This document shows, one piece after another, positions 23,831 to 35,642 of a stretch of DNA of 64,000 nt; the stretch's first letter is position 1; each line of letters opens with the position of its first letter. A program made the translations under genes and the position numbers. The DNA is from Diphasiastrum complanatum (lineage: Eukaryota; Streptophyta; Lycopodiopsida; Lycopodiales; Lycopodiaceae), in assembly GCA_029204225.1 (NCBI GenBank), contig CM055112.1:28359746-28423745 (forward strand), in the 5' to 3' direction. The notes beneath the pieces are model-generated. The model was not told where the DNA came from and made no database searches. It saw only the letters and a program-made list of their open reading frames with translations.

Positions 23831-24480
23831 CTGATAAGGGTAATTGCACATTTCTTGTTGATCTGCCTTTGTTCTGGGGCACATGTCTTTGGATAGCTTG
23901 CATCTTGGAGTGTCTATGGGCTTGCAATCCTCCATGTCGTATCTTCGAAGTACATTAATTAAGTAGGATTGTTGGCTTATGGTGATCCTTCTACTTGCGC
24001 AATCTCTGTGAATCTCCATTCCAAGTAGGTAATGGATTGGACCTAAATCATTTATCTCAAAATCTGATGAGAGTAAGGACTTAATTTTTTGCAGCAACTG
24101 ATTTGAATTGATGATGATTAGAAAATAATCAAAGTATAATGCTATTATAACATAGCTTGGCCCCTTTGGTTTTAGATACACATTTGAACCTGCGGTGCAG
24201 GAGGTAAAGTCGTGCTACAACAAGAAACAATTTATTCTATCATACCAGGCCGTTGGATCTTGCTTCAGACCGTATAATGCCTTATGCAATTTGCATAGTA
24301 GATGCTCCTTGCCTTGAGGGATGTAACCTTCTGGTTGATAGATGTAGACATCTTCTTGTATGTATCCATGTAGGAATATTGTTTGGATAGTTCCCTTGCA
24401 AATTGAGCCTCTTTTAGTTAATTATCGCCATCTGGTGAATATTCAGATCTTCTGCAGCAAATATAGCCTATAAGGTATGA
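23711..24480 (-). pseudogene. Copia reverse transcriptase fragment
   Basis: Reading down from about 24480: QTIFLHGYIQEDVYIYQPEG and CKLHKALYGLKQDPTAWY, then a 156-codon open block with the YVDD box as YFDY, DLGPIHYLLGMEIHRD and YQSIIGSL. The frame then runs into gag-derived sequence at about 23815-23830. RT normally lies downstream of gag, so this is a recombined piece. The altered YVDD box would abolish activity. Confidence 0.8.
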
Positions 24481-24489
24481 ATAGACTGA

Positions 24490-25390
24490 GAAGCTAGTTA
24501 CTTAAGACCTTTTGGTCGTTTGATCACTTTGTGCATCTACAGATTGTTCAACTCAACAACACCTATCACTCCTTCTCTTCATTCAGATACATATTTATAG
24601 TTGTCAGAGTCTTTTGATTTATTGTAATTACAATTTACAAGATGATTAACAGTCGTTTAAGCAAGATCCGTAGATGCATTATTGGAGCGTCGTGAAGGAG
24701 GAGAAGTACAAAGTAACATATCCTTCGTATGTGTTGTAGTGCAAGGATGTAGGCCGTGATGGCCGTAGTCTGTCCGCAATCGTTTGAACAACCACTAATT
24801 ATTCGATCAGTTGTTGATCGTTTGCTTTATAGGTGATCGTTTGCTTCCTTCGTTGATAACCGTAAGTGATAAATTACGAAGCTAAACGATGAGATGGGTC
24901 AACCGTTGTTAGTCGACTTTGTAGGAACTCGCAAATCGTTGTCGTTGGTTGACTTCGTTGATAACCATAAGTAGGTTGCTTATGTTTTCAAACGGTTGAG
25001 GAGAGTTGACTCTGGTCATAGCTTCCATCGTAGTAAGGAGGTCACTTGTGGTGGTCGACGGGATTTCGCAAGTGCTCGTAGATAGTAACCTACGGATTTT
25101 AACGACTCCCTTGTGATTTGTGGTTTCTTGCGGTTTGCAGTTTGAGTAGTGCTTCTCCGTAAACATTGATTTAACGGTTCCCTTCGGTCAGACCGTAATC
25201 TTGTGATGGCTTTGTGCTTTTGCCTGATTCAACTTTGCGTGTATTTTGTAGACTGATTCAGAGAGATAGAATTCTTGAGAGTCGAAGGAGGGCAAAGGGA
25301 TGAGTAGGAGAAGATTAGAATTCCAACACCTTGTTCCTATCATCAAGAGTAATGTTGACATAGCATGTGCATCCAAAGGTTCTTAAAAAG
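24490..25390. other. Unassigned repeat-like DNA
   Basis: No gene seen. Short internal repeats (CGTTGATAACC-TAAGT near 24853 and 24957; GATCGTTTGCT near 24816 and 24834) suggest eroded LTR or satellite DNA. Confidence 0.35.
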
Positions 25391-25399
25391 TTGACACTC

Positions 25400-26137
25400 A
25401 GCCTCTCCTTGATTAGCATCTCAAAAGGTGTCCTTCCATCCAAAATAGCACTTGACCACTATTGCACAAGAAATTGGCACACAACAAAGCTTGATCCCAA
25501 CATGGTTTGTCAAGATTAGCACTTAACCTCATGGCTTTGGCACTTTCACATAAAGTCCTATTCTTCCTTTCAGCCACTCCATTTTGTTGTGGGGTCCTTG
25601 ATGTTGTATACTCCCTCTTGATCCCATGCTCATCACAAAAGGCCTTGAACTTGGTAGATATGTACTCACCACGATTGTCACTCCTTAAACACTTGATCCT
25701 TGTGGAAAATTGGTTCTCCCTTCATTCTCGAACTTGATAAAGGCCTCATACACTTCATCCTTGCTCTTTAGTAGATAGATACAACAAAAATTACTAAAAT
25801 CATCAATGAATGCTACATACATCTTAGCTCCACTATTGTTAATTGTAGTAAATCCATGAATATTCGAATGTACAAGTTGAAAAGGCTTTGAAGATCTAGA
25901 TGTAGATCTAGTACAAGGTTGTCTATGTGACTTAGACAAAGCACAAGACTCACAAACATGTTTGATGCCACTTAAGGAACTTGGAAGACCTATCACAACC
26001 TTCTTCCTAGCCATTACCTCCAATGACTTGAAGTTGAGGTGTCCCATCCTTTTATGCCAAACCTCTTGAATAGGTATTTGCTCCCTTGCAACACATCCAA
26101 CTTGGTTAGCAATAACACAAGCATCTAGTTTGAACAA
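25400..26137 (-). pseudogene. Copia integrase fragment
   Basis: A GAG-pre-integrase zinc domain (WHKRMGHLNFKSLE, C-x2-C in CESCALSKSHRQ) is followed by the integrase core. The first catalytic Asp region reads LVHSNIHG (Asp to Asn). After a frame change come CLRSDNRGEY and the PQQNGVAERKNRTLCE block with the catalytic Glu. The frame decays near 25400. Neither reverse transcriptase nor LTR is attached. Confidence 0.8.
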
Positions 26138-26150
26138 ATTCCCATGGTCC

Positions 26151-26650
26151 TCAAATGTCAGAGTGCACTAGCTCCAGAATCTTTGTCATTCTGTAGGAGT
26201 GTTTGATGAATGGTGTGCGTGACATCTTGCCCTTCAAACATGCATCACAGGTGGTCAAACTGGTTGCATTCGAGATGTTGACCCCTATTACTGCTCCATG
26301 ATGGCTTGCTTGGTAAAGTGCCATTGATTTCATGTGGCAGAGTCTTCTGTGCCACAGAGTGTCTGGCGAGTCGTCATGGGTCTGATGCACCTGATCTGCA
26401 GGTAGGCGTTGTTGGATTTACTCCTCCTACTCTCCTAAATCCCAATTTTAATCTGCCTCCATTCATGCTGCATATTTTTCTAACATTGTCACGCAGTCTG
26501 TATTTTTACACGCAAATTCGCACAGACGAAAAAAAGGCGAATGAATCGCGACACTGTGTTCTTACACAGGTCATGGTGACAGGCGAAAAGGGGACACTAC
26601 TTACTGAATGCCAAAGGTGCCCTAACAGATAAGGCACCCTGTAAATCTTC
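26151..26650 (-). pseudogene. Second Copia pre-integrase fragment
   Basis: A 79-codon block (26390-26151) carries LWHRRLCHMKSMAL and CDACLKGKMSRTPF ending LELVHSDI, a pre-integrase zinc domain from a different Copia lineage than its neighbour at 25400-26137. Upstream to about 26650 frames are broken. Confidence 0.65.
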
Positions 26651-26837
26651 TCCTAAGGCCATTTGTAAGAGTGACGCACTTTTGCGTCATCACCAACGTT
26701 TACTTCAGTACTGGTTGACGTCGCACCCTTTTCACCCTCACCCCATGCAGTTGCGCTAACAGATTGGACAACAATTGCAGCCATCCACGATCTCCTACAA
26801 ACAGCACATCCACTCTGTACTTTCGCATTTGCACACC

Positions 26838-27515
26838 TGTAATATTATGTATATATATATATTGGATACCATTTGCGTATTTGATGATGATGATGATTAT
26901 CAGATGATCAAGTGAGTGAAGAAGAGACTAAGAGAAGAGGTTTCATTTCTTATTACAGACAGAAATAAGTTTTGTAGGGCACGCGGTTTCGTCCGCTACA
27001 ATCTTGTGCTCTACCGCATAATTGACTTGTATACTTGATATACTTAATCTGACACAGTTCATTTGTTCTGCGTTTTAGATCTGTCAATATTGCTATGCTT
27101 ATTTCTCATTCTGTCTGATCTTTCTTGTTGCTCTTTCTGGTAATAGATGATCAACTTTTAGTCTTGTTCTTTGCGAGTAATTCGCGACTAATTATAAATC
27201 GAACACAATCTAGCTCTTCCCGAATCATTCGCGACAGATAATTTGTCTTGCAATTCGTGACAAATTATTCATCTAGCGCTTCATCCATTTATATGTTTGG
27301 CTACGTAATCTAGAATGACTGTGATTTCTATCACTAAAGTTCTGTTCATTCTGATAGGCGTAGTCATGCTTAGGGAGAGAGTCATTTAACTCATTTAGCT
27401 GCGCACAAACATTTTTTGTTTGAGATCGCTTCTCGTTCGTTTCTTGTTTGAGTTCGTTTCTCGTTCGTGTTCGTCATTTATTCTTTCTCCCTCTCTACCA
27501 ATATGGTATCAGGGC
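26838..27515 (+). repeat. Putative Copia 5' LTR and PBS
   Basis: TGGTATCAGGGC at 27504-27515 matches the initiator-Met PBS with one difference and lies 3 bp after a CA end at 27500. Coding sequence starts 170 bp downstream. The left LTR end is not established; 26838 is the TG I consider likeliest, and there is no 3' LTR for comparison. Confidence 0.45.
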
Positions 27516-27683
27516 AATATTTATAGCTTGATTAGCTCCCACAGTACAAGACTCTACTAGCCGATAGAGTAATTGTTTTCTTGTTCTGTATTTTTCAGTA
27601 TCAGATTTTCATTCTTAAGTCACTGATAGTTTTTCCTATCACTTAGACTAATTCTTCCACACCAAGGGAAAGCCAGTCCTCTC

Positions 27684-30487
27684 ATGGACAAGCTTGATGG
27701 AGCCAATTACCATCTGTGGAAATTTAAGATGAAGACTGTACTAATGACAAAAGAATTGTACGACATTGTTACAGGTGCAAAAGAGAAACCCGAAGCGGAC
27801 GATGCGACAATCACCAGATGGAAGCTGAAGGATGGAAAAGCTTTTGCGCTGATCATCCTCAACATCACGGATACATAGATCGACCATGTATCTGAGGCTC
27901 AGACATCGAAAGAAGTTTGGGACATCTTGAGAACACTATACGAAGTGTGAATATAGCTTCCAAACTACATCTCAGGAAGAAATTCTACTCCCTCAAGATG
28001 ACGAATGGTGATTCTCTACAGAATCACATTGATCAATTCAAGAACCTGCTAGGGCAAATGGCCACTGTCGGATATGTCATAGACGATCAAGACGCATAAT
28101 GCAACTGCTTACAAGCTTGCCAAGTTCTTACGACAGCTGGGTGATGATTATCATGACTAATCCAGAATTGACTCTTTCGAGAGTCATCACTATGTTGTTG
28201 TAGGAAGACAAGCGAAGGAACAAAGCCTCAAGTTCCTCAGCTGATTCTCACGCCTTGTACACCAACAAGGGCACAACAAAGCAGAAGAAGAAGAAAAGCC
28301 CGAAGCTATCAAAGCCAGACCAGAAACCAGCTCAGCACAAGAAACAATTGAATCCGCAGACAAAGAAGAAGTTGTTCTGCAGATACTGCAAACAAAACAA
28401 CCACTAAATACAAGACTGCCGAATACTTCAAGCGAAGAACAACAACAAAGGGCAATCGAATCAAGTGGCAAATGTAGCTGCAGAAGCTCTACAGCCCATT
28501 CAAGAAGCGGATCATGATGCCTTCATGACCAACCATCAAGGAGCATCTGGCGACAGTTCTTGGTTCCTAGATTTTGGGGCCACTCAGCACATGACTAGCT
28601 TGATTGGCTGTTTCGAGTCCTATACACCTTACAGTACCCAAAAATTTGTTCACCTTGGCGGCAATAGCACACAAGCTATTAAAGGTGAAGGAACTGTAAG
28701 ATTATGCTTTGCAAATGATCAATCTAAGCTACTCTCCAAAGTTCTGTATGTACCTAAGTTATCCACGAATCTGCTCTCTGTAAGCAGAATCACAGATCTA
28801 GGACACAAAGTAGAATTCGAATGTGACCAATGTAAAGTAGTTGATAGGACAGGCAAGATCCTAGCACTCGAAAAGAGGCACAGATACTTGTATAAATTAA
28901 GTCATTCTTTTTTTGCCTCTAGTCAGGCTCTCAGTACTTCAATTCAGTCAAATAAAGGTTTACTTTGGCATTATAGACTTGGTCATCTAAATTATGCTGT
29001 TGTACAATGAATGTCTAGACAATCTATTGTTCTTGATCTCGACTATCCTCGTAAAACAATCGAGCTACCTGTCTGTCAAGACTGTCTAGTTGGAAAACAG
29101 ACTAGGAAGCCATTTAAGTCAAGCCATCAGCATGTTGCTAGAGGATTGCTAGATGTTGTACATTCAGATATTTGAGGCTCGATGAAAAATCCTTCGCTGA
29201 AGGAAGCCAAGTATTTTATAACCTTTATTGACGAATTCTCGAGAAAAATGATGGTGTACTTCATAAACAAGAAATCAGAAGCCTTCAACTACTTCAGAAT
29301 CTTCAAAGAGCGTGCAGAAAAGGAGACTGGAAGGACGATCAAGGCCCTAAGGTCAGATAACGATGGAAATATATCTCTGTCAAGTTCAATGAGTACTGCC
29401 AAAGACAAGGCATTGAACAACAATTCATCACTCCTTACAGTCCTCAATCTAATGGCTTAGCTGAGAGGAAGAACCGAACTCTGGTCGAATCTGCTAAGTG
29501 TATGCTAGCACATGCATCGTTGCCCAAGAGGTTCTGGACTGAAGTTGTTTCCACTGCAGCTTACATCCTGAACAGATGTTTGACCAAAGCCCTCTCAGAC
29601 AAGACACCCCATGAGGTGTGGACAGGCTCCAACCCTTTTTGAAGAACCTAAGAGTGTTTGGGTGCATTGCCTACGCGTAGATCCTAAAGGACACAAGGAA
29701 GAAATTGGACTTCCAAGGTCTAAAGACCATCCTGATCGGATATACTTCGTCTAATAACACCTACAAGCTGTACGATCTTGATACCCAACAAATCTTGTAT
29801 AGCCGGGATACAGTCTTTATCGAGGATTAAGTCGTCGACCTCAAAGGCAAGGATATTGCTCAAGAAGAACCTTCATCACCTGCCATTGACAAGACAATCC
29901 GAGCTTCTAGCTTAGGAATGTCTATCATCGACCCACTTCGAGACAACAAATCAGACGCAGATATTGCTGCTACTCAGCAACATATCCCAGGAGCGGTTCA
30001 TCAGTTGAATCCTCCCAAAAGATCAAGTTGAGTGCGCACACAGTTCACAAGGTATACTCCTGAGTCTGTCTGTCTTTTAATGCAGGAACCGACGACAGTC
30101 GAAGAGGCACTTAGCCAACCAAACTTTGATCTCTGGAGAGAAGCTATGGATAGAGAGTATTTCTCTCTGATCAAGAATCAAACATGGTCATTAGTCGAAG
30201 CTCCTATTGGTTGTAATATTATTGATTGCAAATAATTCTTTTAGATCAAATATAATGCCAACGGAGTGATTGATTGAAGAAAGTCTAGACTGGTAGCACG
30301 AGGATTCACCCAGATCCCAAATGTTGACTATCGTGAGACTTTTAGTCCAGTCGTCAAACATTCGTCGATCCGAATACTCCTGTCTTATGCTGCAGTTGCC
30401 GACCTCGAAGTACATCAACTCGATGTACAAACAGCCTATCTAAATGGAGTTATACAAGAAGATATCTACATGATCCAACCCGAAGGA
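27684..30487 (+). pseudogene. Copia gag-pol pseudogene, truncated in RT
   Basis: The order is that of Ty1/Copia. Gag starts MDKLDGANYHLWKFKMKTVL (27684) and has a TAG where Gln fits at about 27876, then frame changes. Protease reads WFLDFGATQHMTS (28559 on), where the usual Ser of DSG is Phe. The integrase zinc domain (LWHYRLGHLNYA, CQDCLVGKQT) has TGA stops, and its core is frameshifted after ALRSDN. RT runs from about 30090 to QLDVQTAYLNG and IYMIQPEGD, then dissolves at about 30487 into a polypurine array. YVDD, RNase H and the 3' LTR are absent. Confidence 0.85.
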
Positions 30488-30970
30488 GACAGGGAGGTGC
30501 GAGTAGAGAGGTGGAGGAGCGGAAAGGAGTTAAAGGAGAGAGCAAAAGGGAGGAGCGGAAGGGACAGCAAGCGAGGGAGGGAGGAGGTGAGAAGAGAGCG
30601 AGAGAGCAGTAGGGAGGTGCGAGCAGAAGGAGTCGCAGAAGGAAGGAGCGGAGTAGCAGAGGAAGAGAGCGATGGGCGGGAGGAGGTGAAGGGAGGTGGA
30701 GCGAGCAGGGAGGGAGCGGAGGAGAGGGGGAAGAGAGTGAGAGAGAGAGCAGGGGAGAGAAGAGTGCAATGTGCAGTAGAGGGGAAGGGAGAGGGAGCGA
30801 AAGAGTAGGGAAGAGCAGGTAGTGAGAAGGGGGAGGGAGTGGAGCTATGGGAGGGAGCAACAACGTGCAGTAGAGGGGAAGGGAGAGAGATCAAGGAGTA
30901 GGGAGCGGGAGGGGGTGAGAAGAGGGAGGGAGTGGAGCTATGCCAGCGAGCAGGGAGGGAGCGGAGGCGG
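30487..30970. repeat. Polypurine (GGGAG/GGAGC-type) minisatellite
   Basis: About 480 bp of nearly pure A/G on the plus strand with irregular short units, e.g. GGGAGGGAGTGGAGCTATG at about 30831 and again near 30927. It begins inside Copia RT codons. Pro/Ser/Leu-rich frames on the other strand are composition artefacts. Confidence 0.9.
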
Positions 30971-30989
30971 CTTAGATTATATTTGTATT

Positions 30990-31370
30990 TTATTTAAAGT
31001 TATTTTTTAAGGAGTTTTCACTAATGTTTCTCAATTCAGAACTTGATATATTCTCAACAATCTCGTTTTTAGCTGACGAAGTGGAAGACTTGTCTTCTTC
31101 ATCAGAATTAACTGGCATATCTTCCTCAGAATCTGTGTCCAATGTTGACAAGAAACCTTGTAAGTCAACTTTTCTATGTTGATGACGAGTGGAGGATGAT
31201 AGTTTTTTCATTAATCTAAGACGTTCTTTCAATATAGATATAGTCGACTTTCATAGATGATTGGTCATTGTCAACTCAAATTTTATTGGCAATATCTTAT
31301 TCTTGTCCTTCAGATCTACTTGCAACATTTCAAATTCTTACCTTTCCAAAAAAGCATTTATTGAAGTGAT
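30990..31370 (-). pseudogene. Acidic Ser-rich tail-like frame
   Basis: The frame runs from about 31370, past one TGA where Arg fits (near 31257), to a stop at 30990. It is basic at first (LKERLRLMKKLSSSTRHQHR), then acidic and Ser-rich (DTDSEEDMPVNSDEEDKSS). It is on the same strand as the methyltransferase remnant upstream and could be its last exon; that link is inference. Confidence 0.35.
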
Positions 31371-31579
31371 GCACAACCAATAACACGAAATCTTATGAAA
31401 CGAGAAATAGCAAAAGACCCAATTTTTTTTTGTGAACTTACAATTTTCTAAAATTCAAGAATTTTTAAAATTCTAGATCTAGAAAATGAATTTATTATTT
31501 TGCAAGCTTGTATATTTTGCATTTAGTTAAAATTTAAACGAAGTATTGAAAAATATTTTTAAAATTGTGTATTAAATTA

Positions 31580-31724
31580 GCACAAAAAATAAAAATAACA
31601 CTTGTGTGCAATTTGTTATTACATAAAAAGTTGTTAGATTAAGCAAGTATAGCACAAAAAACAAAATATCATTTGTGTGCAATTTGTTATGATGTAAAAT
31701 AGTTGTTAGAAAAATCAAGTGATG
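31580..31724. repeat. ~72-bp tandem duplication in AT-rich DNA
   Basis: Two diverged units share GCACAAAAAA and TTGTGTGCAATTTGTTAT blocks. The surrounding 31370-32020 is very AT-rich with no gene seen; it may be intron or 3' flank. Confidence 0.7.
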
Positions 31725-32024
31725 GTAAAATTTTAAAAATTATTAGTTTTAGTAAAAAACAACAAAACAGAATTTAACATAAATTTTAGGACTTGTTTGA
31801 AATTTGATATTTGTAGTTTAAGAATTAAGTAAACTAAACAAATCTAATATTAAAAAAGAAATGCTAAATTTGTACCAAATATTACTTAACAATAAAATCA
31901 TTCACCAAAAAGATTATTAAAAACATTTAATAAATAAACATTTTGTACAAGAACCTTTGGAATAATAGAGATTTCATATAAAATAAAATAGTTTGAAATT
32001 ACATAGTCTCAAATTTTCACAGAG

Positions 32025-32877
32025 TCAAAAATTCTCAACCAGATTATTTGCATCTGGAGTAGTAGCCCTTCCAACCCTTGTGTTTGTTGGAGCTGTTGTC
32101 CCGTCTTGAACAATTACTTCTTCAACTACTTCGTAGCTTTGCTCAGCCATTTCTGCCAGTTCTCCTTCATCACCAACAACACCACTTGTAGTTGGTTGAG
32201 GCTCCTTAACAAATGGAGCGATACCATCCTCAGAAGGGCCCAATTTGCCAACCTCTTGAAACTCATCGAGCAAAACTGTTACCAGCTAGTCTCATCTCAA
32301 CAAAACTTGCTAAACTCTCATCTAATTCTACGGCCACAACATGTCTGCTCTTTTGGACAACACATGCACTAGTGGTGCCACTACCACTAAATAAGTCCAA
32401 AATCCAGTCTGCGAGATGAGAAAACATTTCAATTAATTTATTTACAAGCTGTTGTGGCTTTTGATATAGACAAGCCACATAACTAGACATCGGATTTTTA
32501 AGTTTTTTGATCACTGTAGGAAAATCAAAATGATTTCCAAAATCGGTGTTTCCTATAGTGTTGTAGTGTAACATGGGTCTCTTTCCATAAGTGGAGAAGT
32601 AACAAATGCTGAGATATTCGATCTTGTTATAGAGACGTGCACCACCAGGATTGCGCACATTTGGTTTATACCTACAAACATCAAAAGCAAAAAGTCCAAA
32701 AATAGAACATGTTTAAAACAACAAATCGACTTGTGAATATAAATGTTTAATTACAATCAGTACTTACCAAATGATATTTTCCATCCCTATGTTGCAGACT
32801 TCCAATAGGGCCTTCTGAACACCTACTTGTTGCCAACTGGAGTGAAATATCACTATCCTCCAAAGCGGAGCAGTAGT
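32025..32877 (-). pseudogene. Beta-class N4/N6 DNA methyltransferase, C-terminal part
   Basis: This half lies downstream of the Copia insertion. It ends the exon begun at 39145, with a clean donor (TG|GTAAGT, 32768/32767), a 96-bp intron and acceptor TTTGTAG at 32672. Joining restores a Trp codon and continues into YKPNVRNPGGARLYNKIEY. The last exon has KPQQLVNKLIEMF and then LDLFSGSGTTSA (about 32371-32395), the SAM-binding motif I of bacterial-type N6-adenine/N4-cytosine methyltransferases, then VVAVELDES. A TGA ends this frame at 32263; an acidic tail in the next frame runs to 32025. Motif I after the catalytic motif is the beta-class order. MT-A70 enzymes, the usual plant adenine methyltransferases, have DPPW and a different layout. 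Confidence 0.75.
32873..32877. repeat. Target-site duplication, left (GTAGT)
   Basis: GTAGT directly before the LTR; repeated at 38805-38809 after the other LTR. Confidence 0.9.
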
Positions 32878-33567
32878 TGTGAAAAGTACAATACTAAGGA
32901 CCATAAATGGATCTTTGAATGATCCACAAGGTGATTGTATGCTTGTTAAACAATCTATTAGAAACTAGTCATCAGAAAACAAGATCTAGTTTAGCAGCTT
33001 GATAGGAAACAAGTAGAGACAATCAAAACATTGATATATTAGTATAATCCAACTCCACAGGTGTGGAAATAGGCTGTAGTACGGCTTGTAGACAGTGTTT
33101 ACAAAGTACCAAAGCTGAGTTTCATTGGAAATCAAGAGTAATCACCATACAATGAGAAGAAACTCGAGTTTCTCCTTGAGGCTTCAAAAAGTTTGTATCT
33201 TCTTACTATGGAGAATGGGGATACATAGTAAAATACACTTCCTTTGCTAAGTTAGGTGAAAATCTAGCATGTAATAAGGAAGTAGGCTCCACTTTCTTGC
33301 CCTAATGTGAAAACCCTAGCCTAGATCCAAGAGTCATGCTTGGTAGGTGCATGGTAGATACAAATCTCATCATAAATCATGGTCTAGATCCTACAAAGTA
33401 GGAATCACTACCAAATGGACACAATCACTCCTCTTGACTCGTGGTAACCTACTTTAGGTCTGTATGTACAAGTGGCACTTTGGCCATTCAAGTAACCAAC
33501 AAACAATATTGACAAAATGTACAATATTCTACATGGCTAGATTTGCCAATGTAGGCAATTTTTCACA
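32878..33567 (-). repeat. 3' LTR of the Copia element
   Basis: Matches 38115-38804 along its whole length with the same TG/CA ends. Confidence 0.95.
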
Positions 33568-35642
33568 CTCCTCCTCAAATCTAGCCTTGGAGATCACAAT
33601 GCTTTTATCAATAACTCCAATTGAAGATCTAAGCTTGACAAATGAATCTTTAGATAAAGATTTAGTAAACAAATCAGCCAAGCAACTTGATGATGGCATG
33701 TGTTGGAGCTTGATCTCTTTAACTTGCACTTTTTCCCTCACAAAATGATGAGCAATTTCGATGTGTTTGCTCCTTGCATGGAATGTAGGATTAGTTGCAA
33801 TTGATTGGGTTGATTGGTTGTCACAATAGATGATAGGGATCTCCTCCTCCATGACATGAAGCTCCACCAATAGCCTTTTGAGCCACAAGACCTCCTTGCA
33901 TGTTGATGTCAAGGCCTTGTATTCGGATTCTGTGGAAGATAGGGAGATGGTATCTTACTTTTTGGAAAGCCATGATACTACTCCATCACATAAAAAGGTG
34001 GCAAAGGCACTTGTTGATCTTCTATCCACTTTGTCACCTGCAAAATCCAAGTCACTATAGGCTCTTAAGCCAAGATTAGTTCCTCTATACAAAATGACAA
34101 AATTCTTAGTGGATGAAATGTATCTAAGAACTCTTTTGGCCATGTTCCAATGTGAAACTAGAGGACTTTGCATGAATTGGCTTAACTTTCCAACACTATA
34201 ACTAAGATCAGGTCTAGTTATAGTTAAATAGATCAAGGAGCCAATAAGCCTTCTATATAATGTGATGCCTCAAAGGATGCTTCATCACAACCAATAGATG
34301 CTTTTACATGTTGCTCCATTGGTGTCTCAATGCCTTTACAATTCTTCATTCCAAATCTATCTAGGATGGATGTATCATATTTATATTGACAAATGAAGCT
34401 AAAATCACATCCTTTAATAACCTCTATTCCAAGAATGAAGCTCAATAGGCCGAGATCTACCATCTTAAACTCTTTTGCTAAAGCAATTTTTACATCTCTA
34501 ATTCCATCTAGATCATTACCGCTCAAGATAATGTCATCTACATACAAAACAAGAATAATGATCATGCCATCACGAAAACTTATATACAATGATGGATCAT
34601 AGGCACTCATTACAAAATTGATGGAAATGAGAAAAGAGTTTAGCCTAGAGTACCATGCTCTAGGTGCTTGCTTGAGCCAAAAACACACCTTTCCTTCATG
34701 CTTTGCCTTGATGAAGCCCTCGGGTTGCCTCATGTAGATCTCTTCCTCCAAATAACTATTGAGAAATGCATTTGTGAAGTCAAGTTGGAATAGCTCCCAA
34801 TTGAAGGTTGTAGCAAGACTAACGATCAACCTTATACTAATAAGCGTAGCCATAGGAGCAAAAGTCTCATCATAATCAATGCCTTTGGTTTGTAAAAAAC
34901 CTTTGGCAACAAGCCTAGTTTTATGCTTGCTTATTGATCCATCTTGATTATACTTCAATCTAAATACCCACTTGCAATCAAGAGGTTTCTTCCCTTGAGG
35001 AAGATCCACAAGATCCCAAGTGTGATTCTCAATAAGAGCATCATACTCTACTTGCATAGCATCCATCCAACTTTTAGACTTACAAGCATCTTCATAGCAT
35101 GTTGGCTCATCTAACATTGAAGTAAGAAAGGTGTAAGATGTGAGAGATGATGAGCCTTCCCTTTGATCACCTTGACCATCATAGGTGAGCCTCAATGGCT
35201 CGGATCTTGCCCTTGTAGATCTTCTCGAAGTTCTTGGAGTTCTTGGAGTTCTTGCATCTTGAGGTGGATCCTCAAGTTCTTCTTCACTTGGAAGCTCCTC
35301 CTCCATCCCAGCATGATCCGTGCAATCAAGATGACTAGTAGCATTATCATCCAAATCACAAGCATGTCCTTCATAAAAAATAACATCCCTACTCACTATC
35401 ACCTTGCTAGTAATGGGATTGAAGACTCTATAACCTTTGCTATTCTCACCATATCCCACAAAGATGCCTTTGATGGATGCTGCATCATCCTTCCTTCTCT
35501 TATCCAAGGATTGGTGTACATAGCAAGTGGATCCAAAAACTTTGAGATCCTTGAGAATTGGGCTTCTCTCCAAATAGATCTTCAAATGGTGTGATTCCTC
35601 CAATGGTTTGGTTTGGCAATCTATTGCACAAATAGTTAGCAC
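33529..35642 (-). pseudogene. Copia RT-RNase H region
   Basis: The block 35642-34233 starts with the end of integrase and its basic linker, then RT: LDCKWVFRLKYNQDGS, QLDFTNAFLNS, KQAPRAWY and an intact LYVDDIILSG box. A few residues normally before KQAPRAWY (the KSLYG segment) are missing. RT and RNase H continue after frame breaks at 34236 (LTITRPDLSYSVGKLS) and past TAA at about 33955, where Gln fits. RNase H has SSTESEYKAL and YCDNQSTQSIA. The frame runs on into the 3' LTR. A frameshift near 35560-35640 separates it from the integrase core. Confidence 0.9.
33568..33579 (-). other. Polypurine tract of the Copia element
   Basis: TTGAGGAGGAG read on the minus strand directly precedes the 3' LTR start, as needed for plus-strand priming. 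Confidence 0.85.

Noticed and set aside
30450..30894. Pro/Leu/Ser-rich frames of up to 142 codons
   Set aside because: They only translate the polypurine minisatellite.
32263..32658. Bacterial contamination as the source of the methyltransferase
   Set aside because: It has spliceosomal-type introns and is interrupted by a plant Copia element with a TSD.
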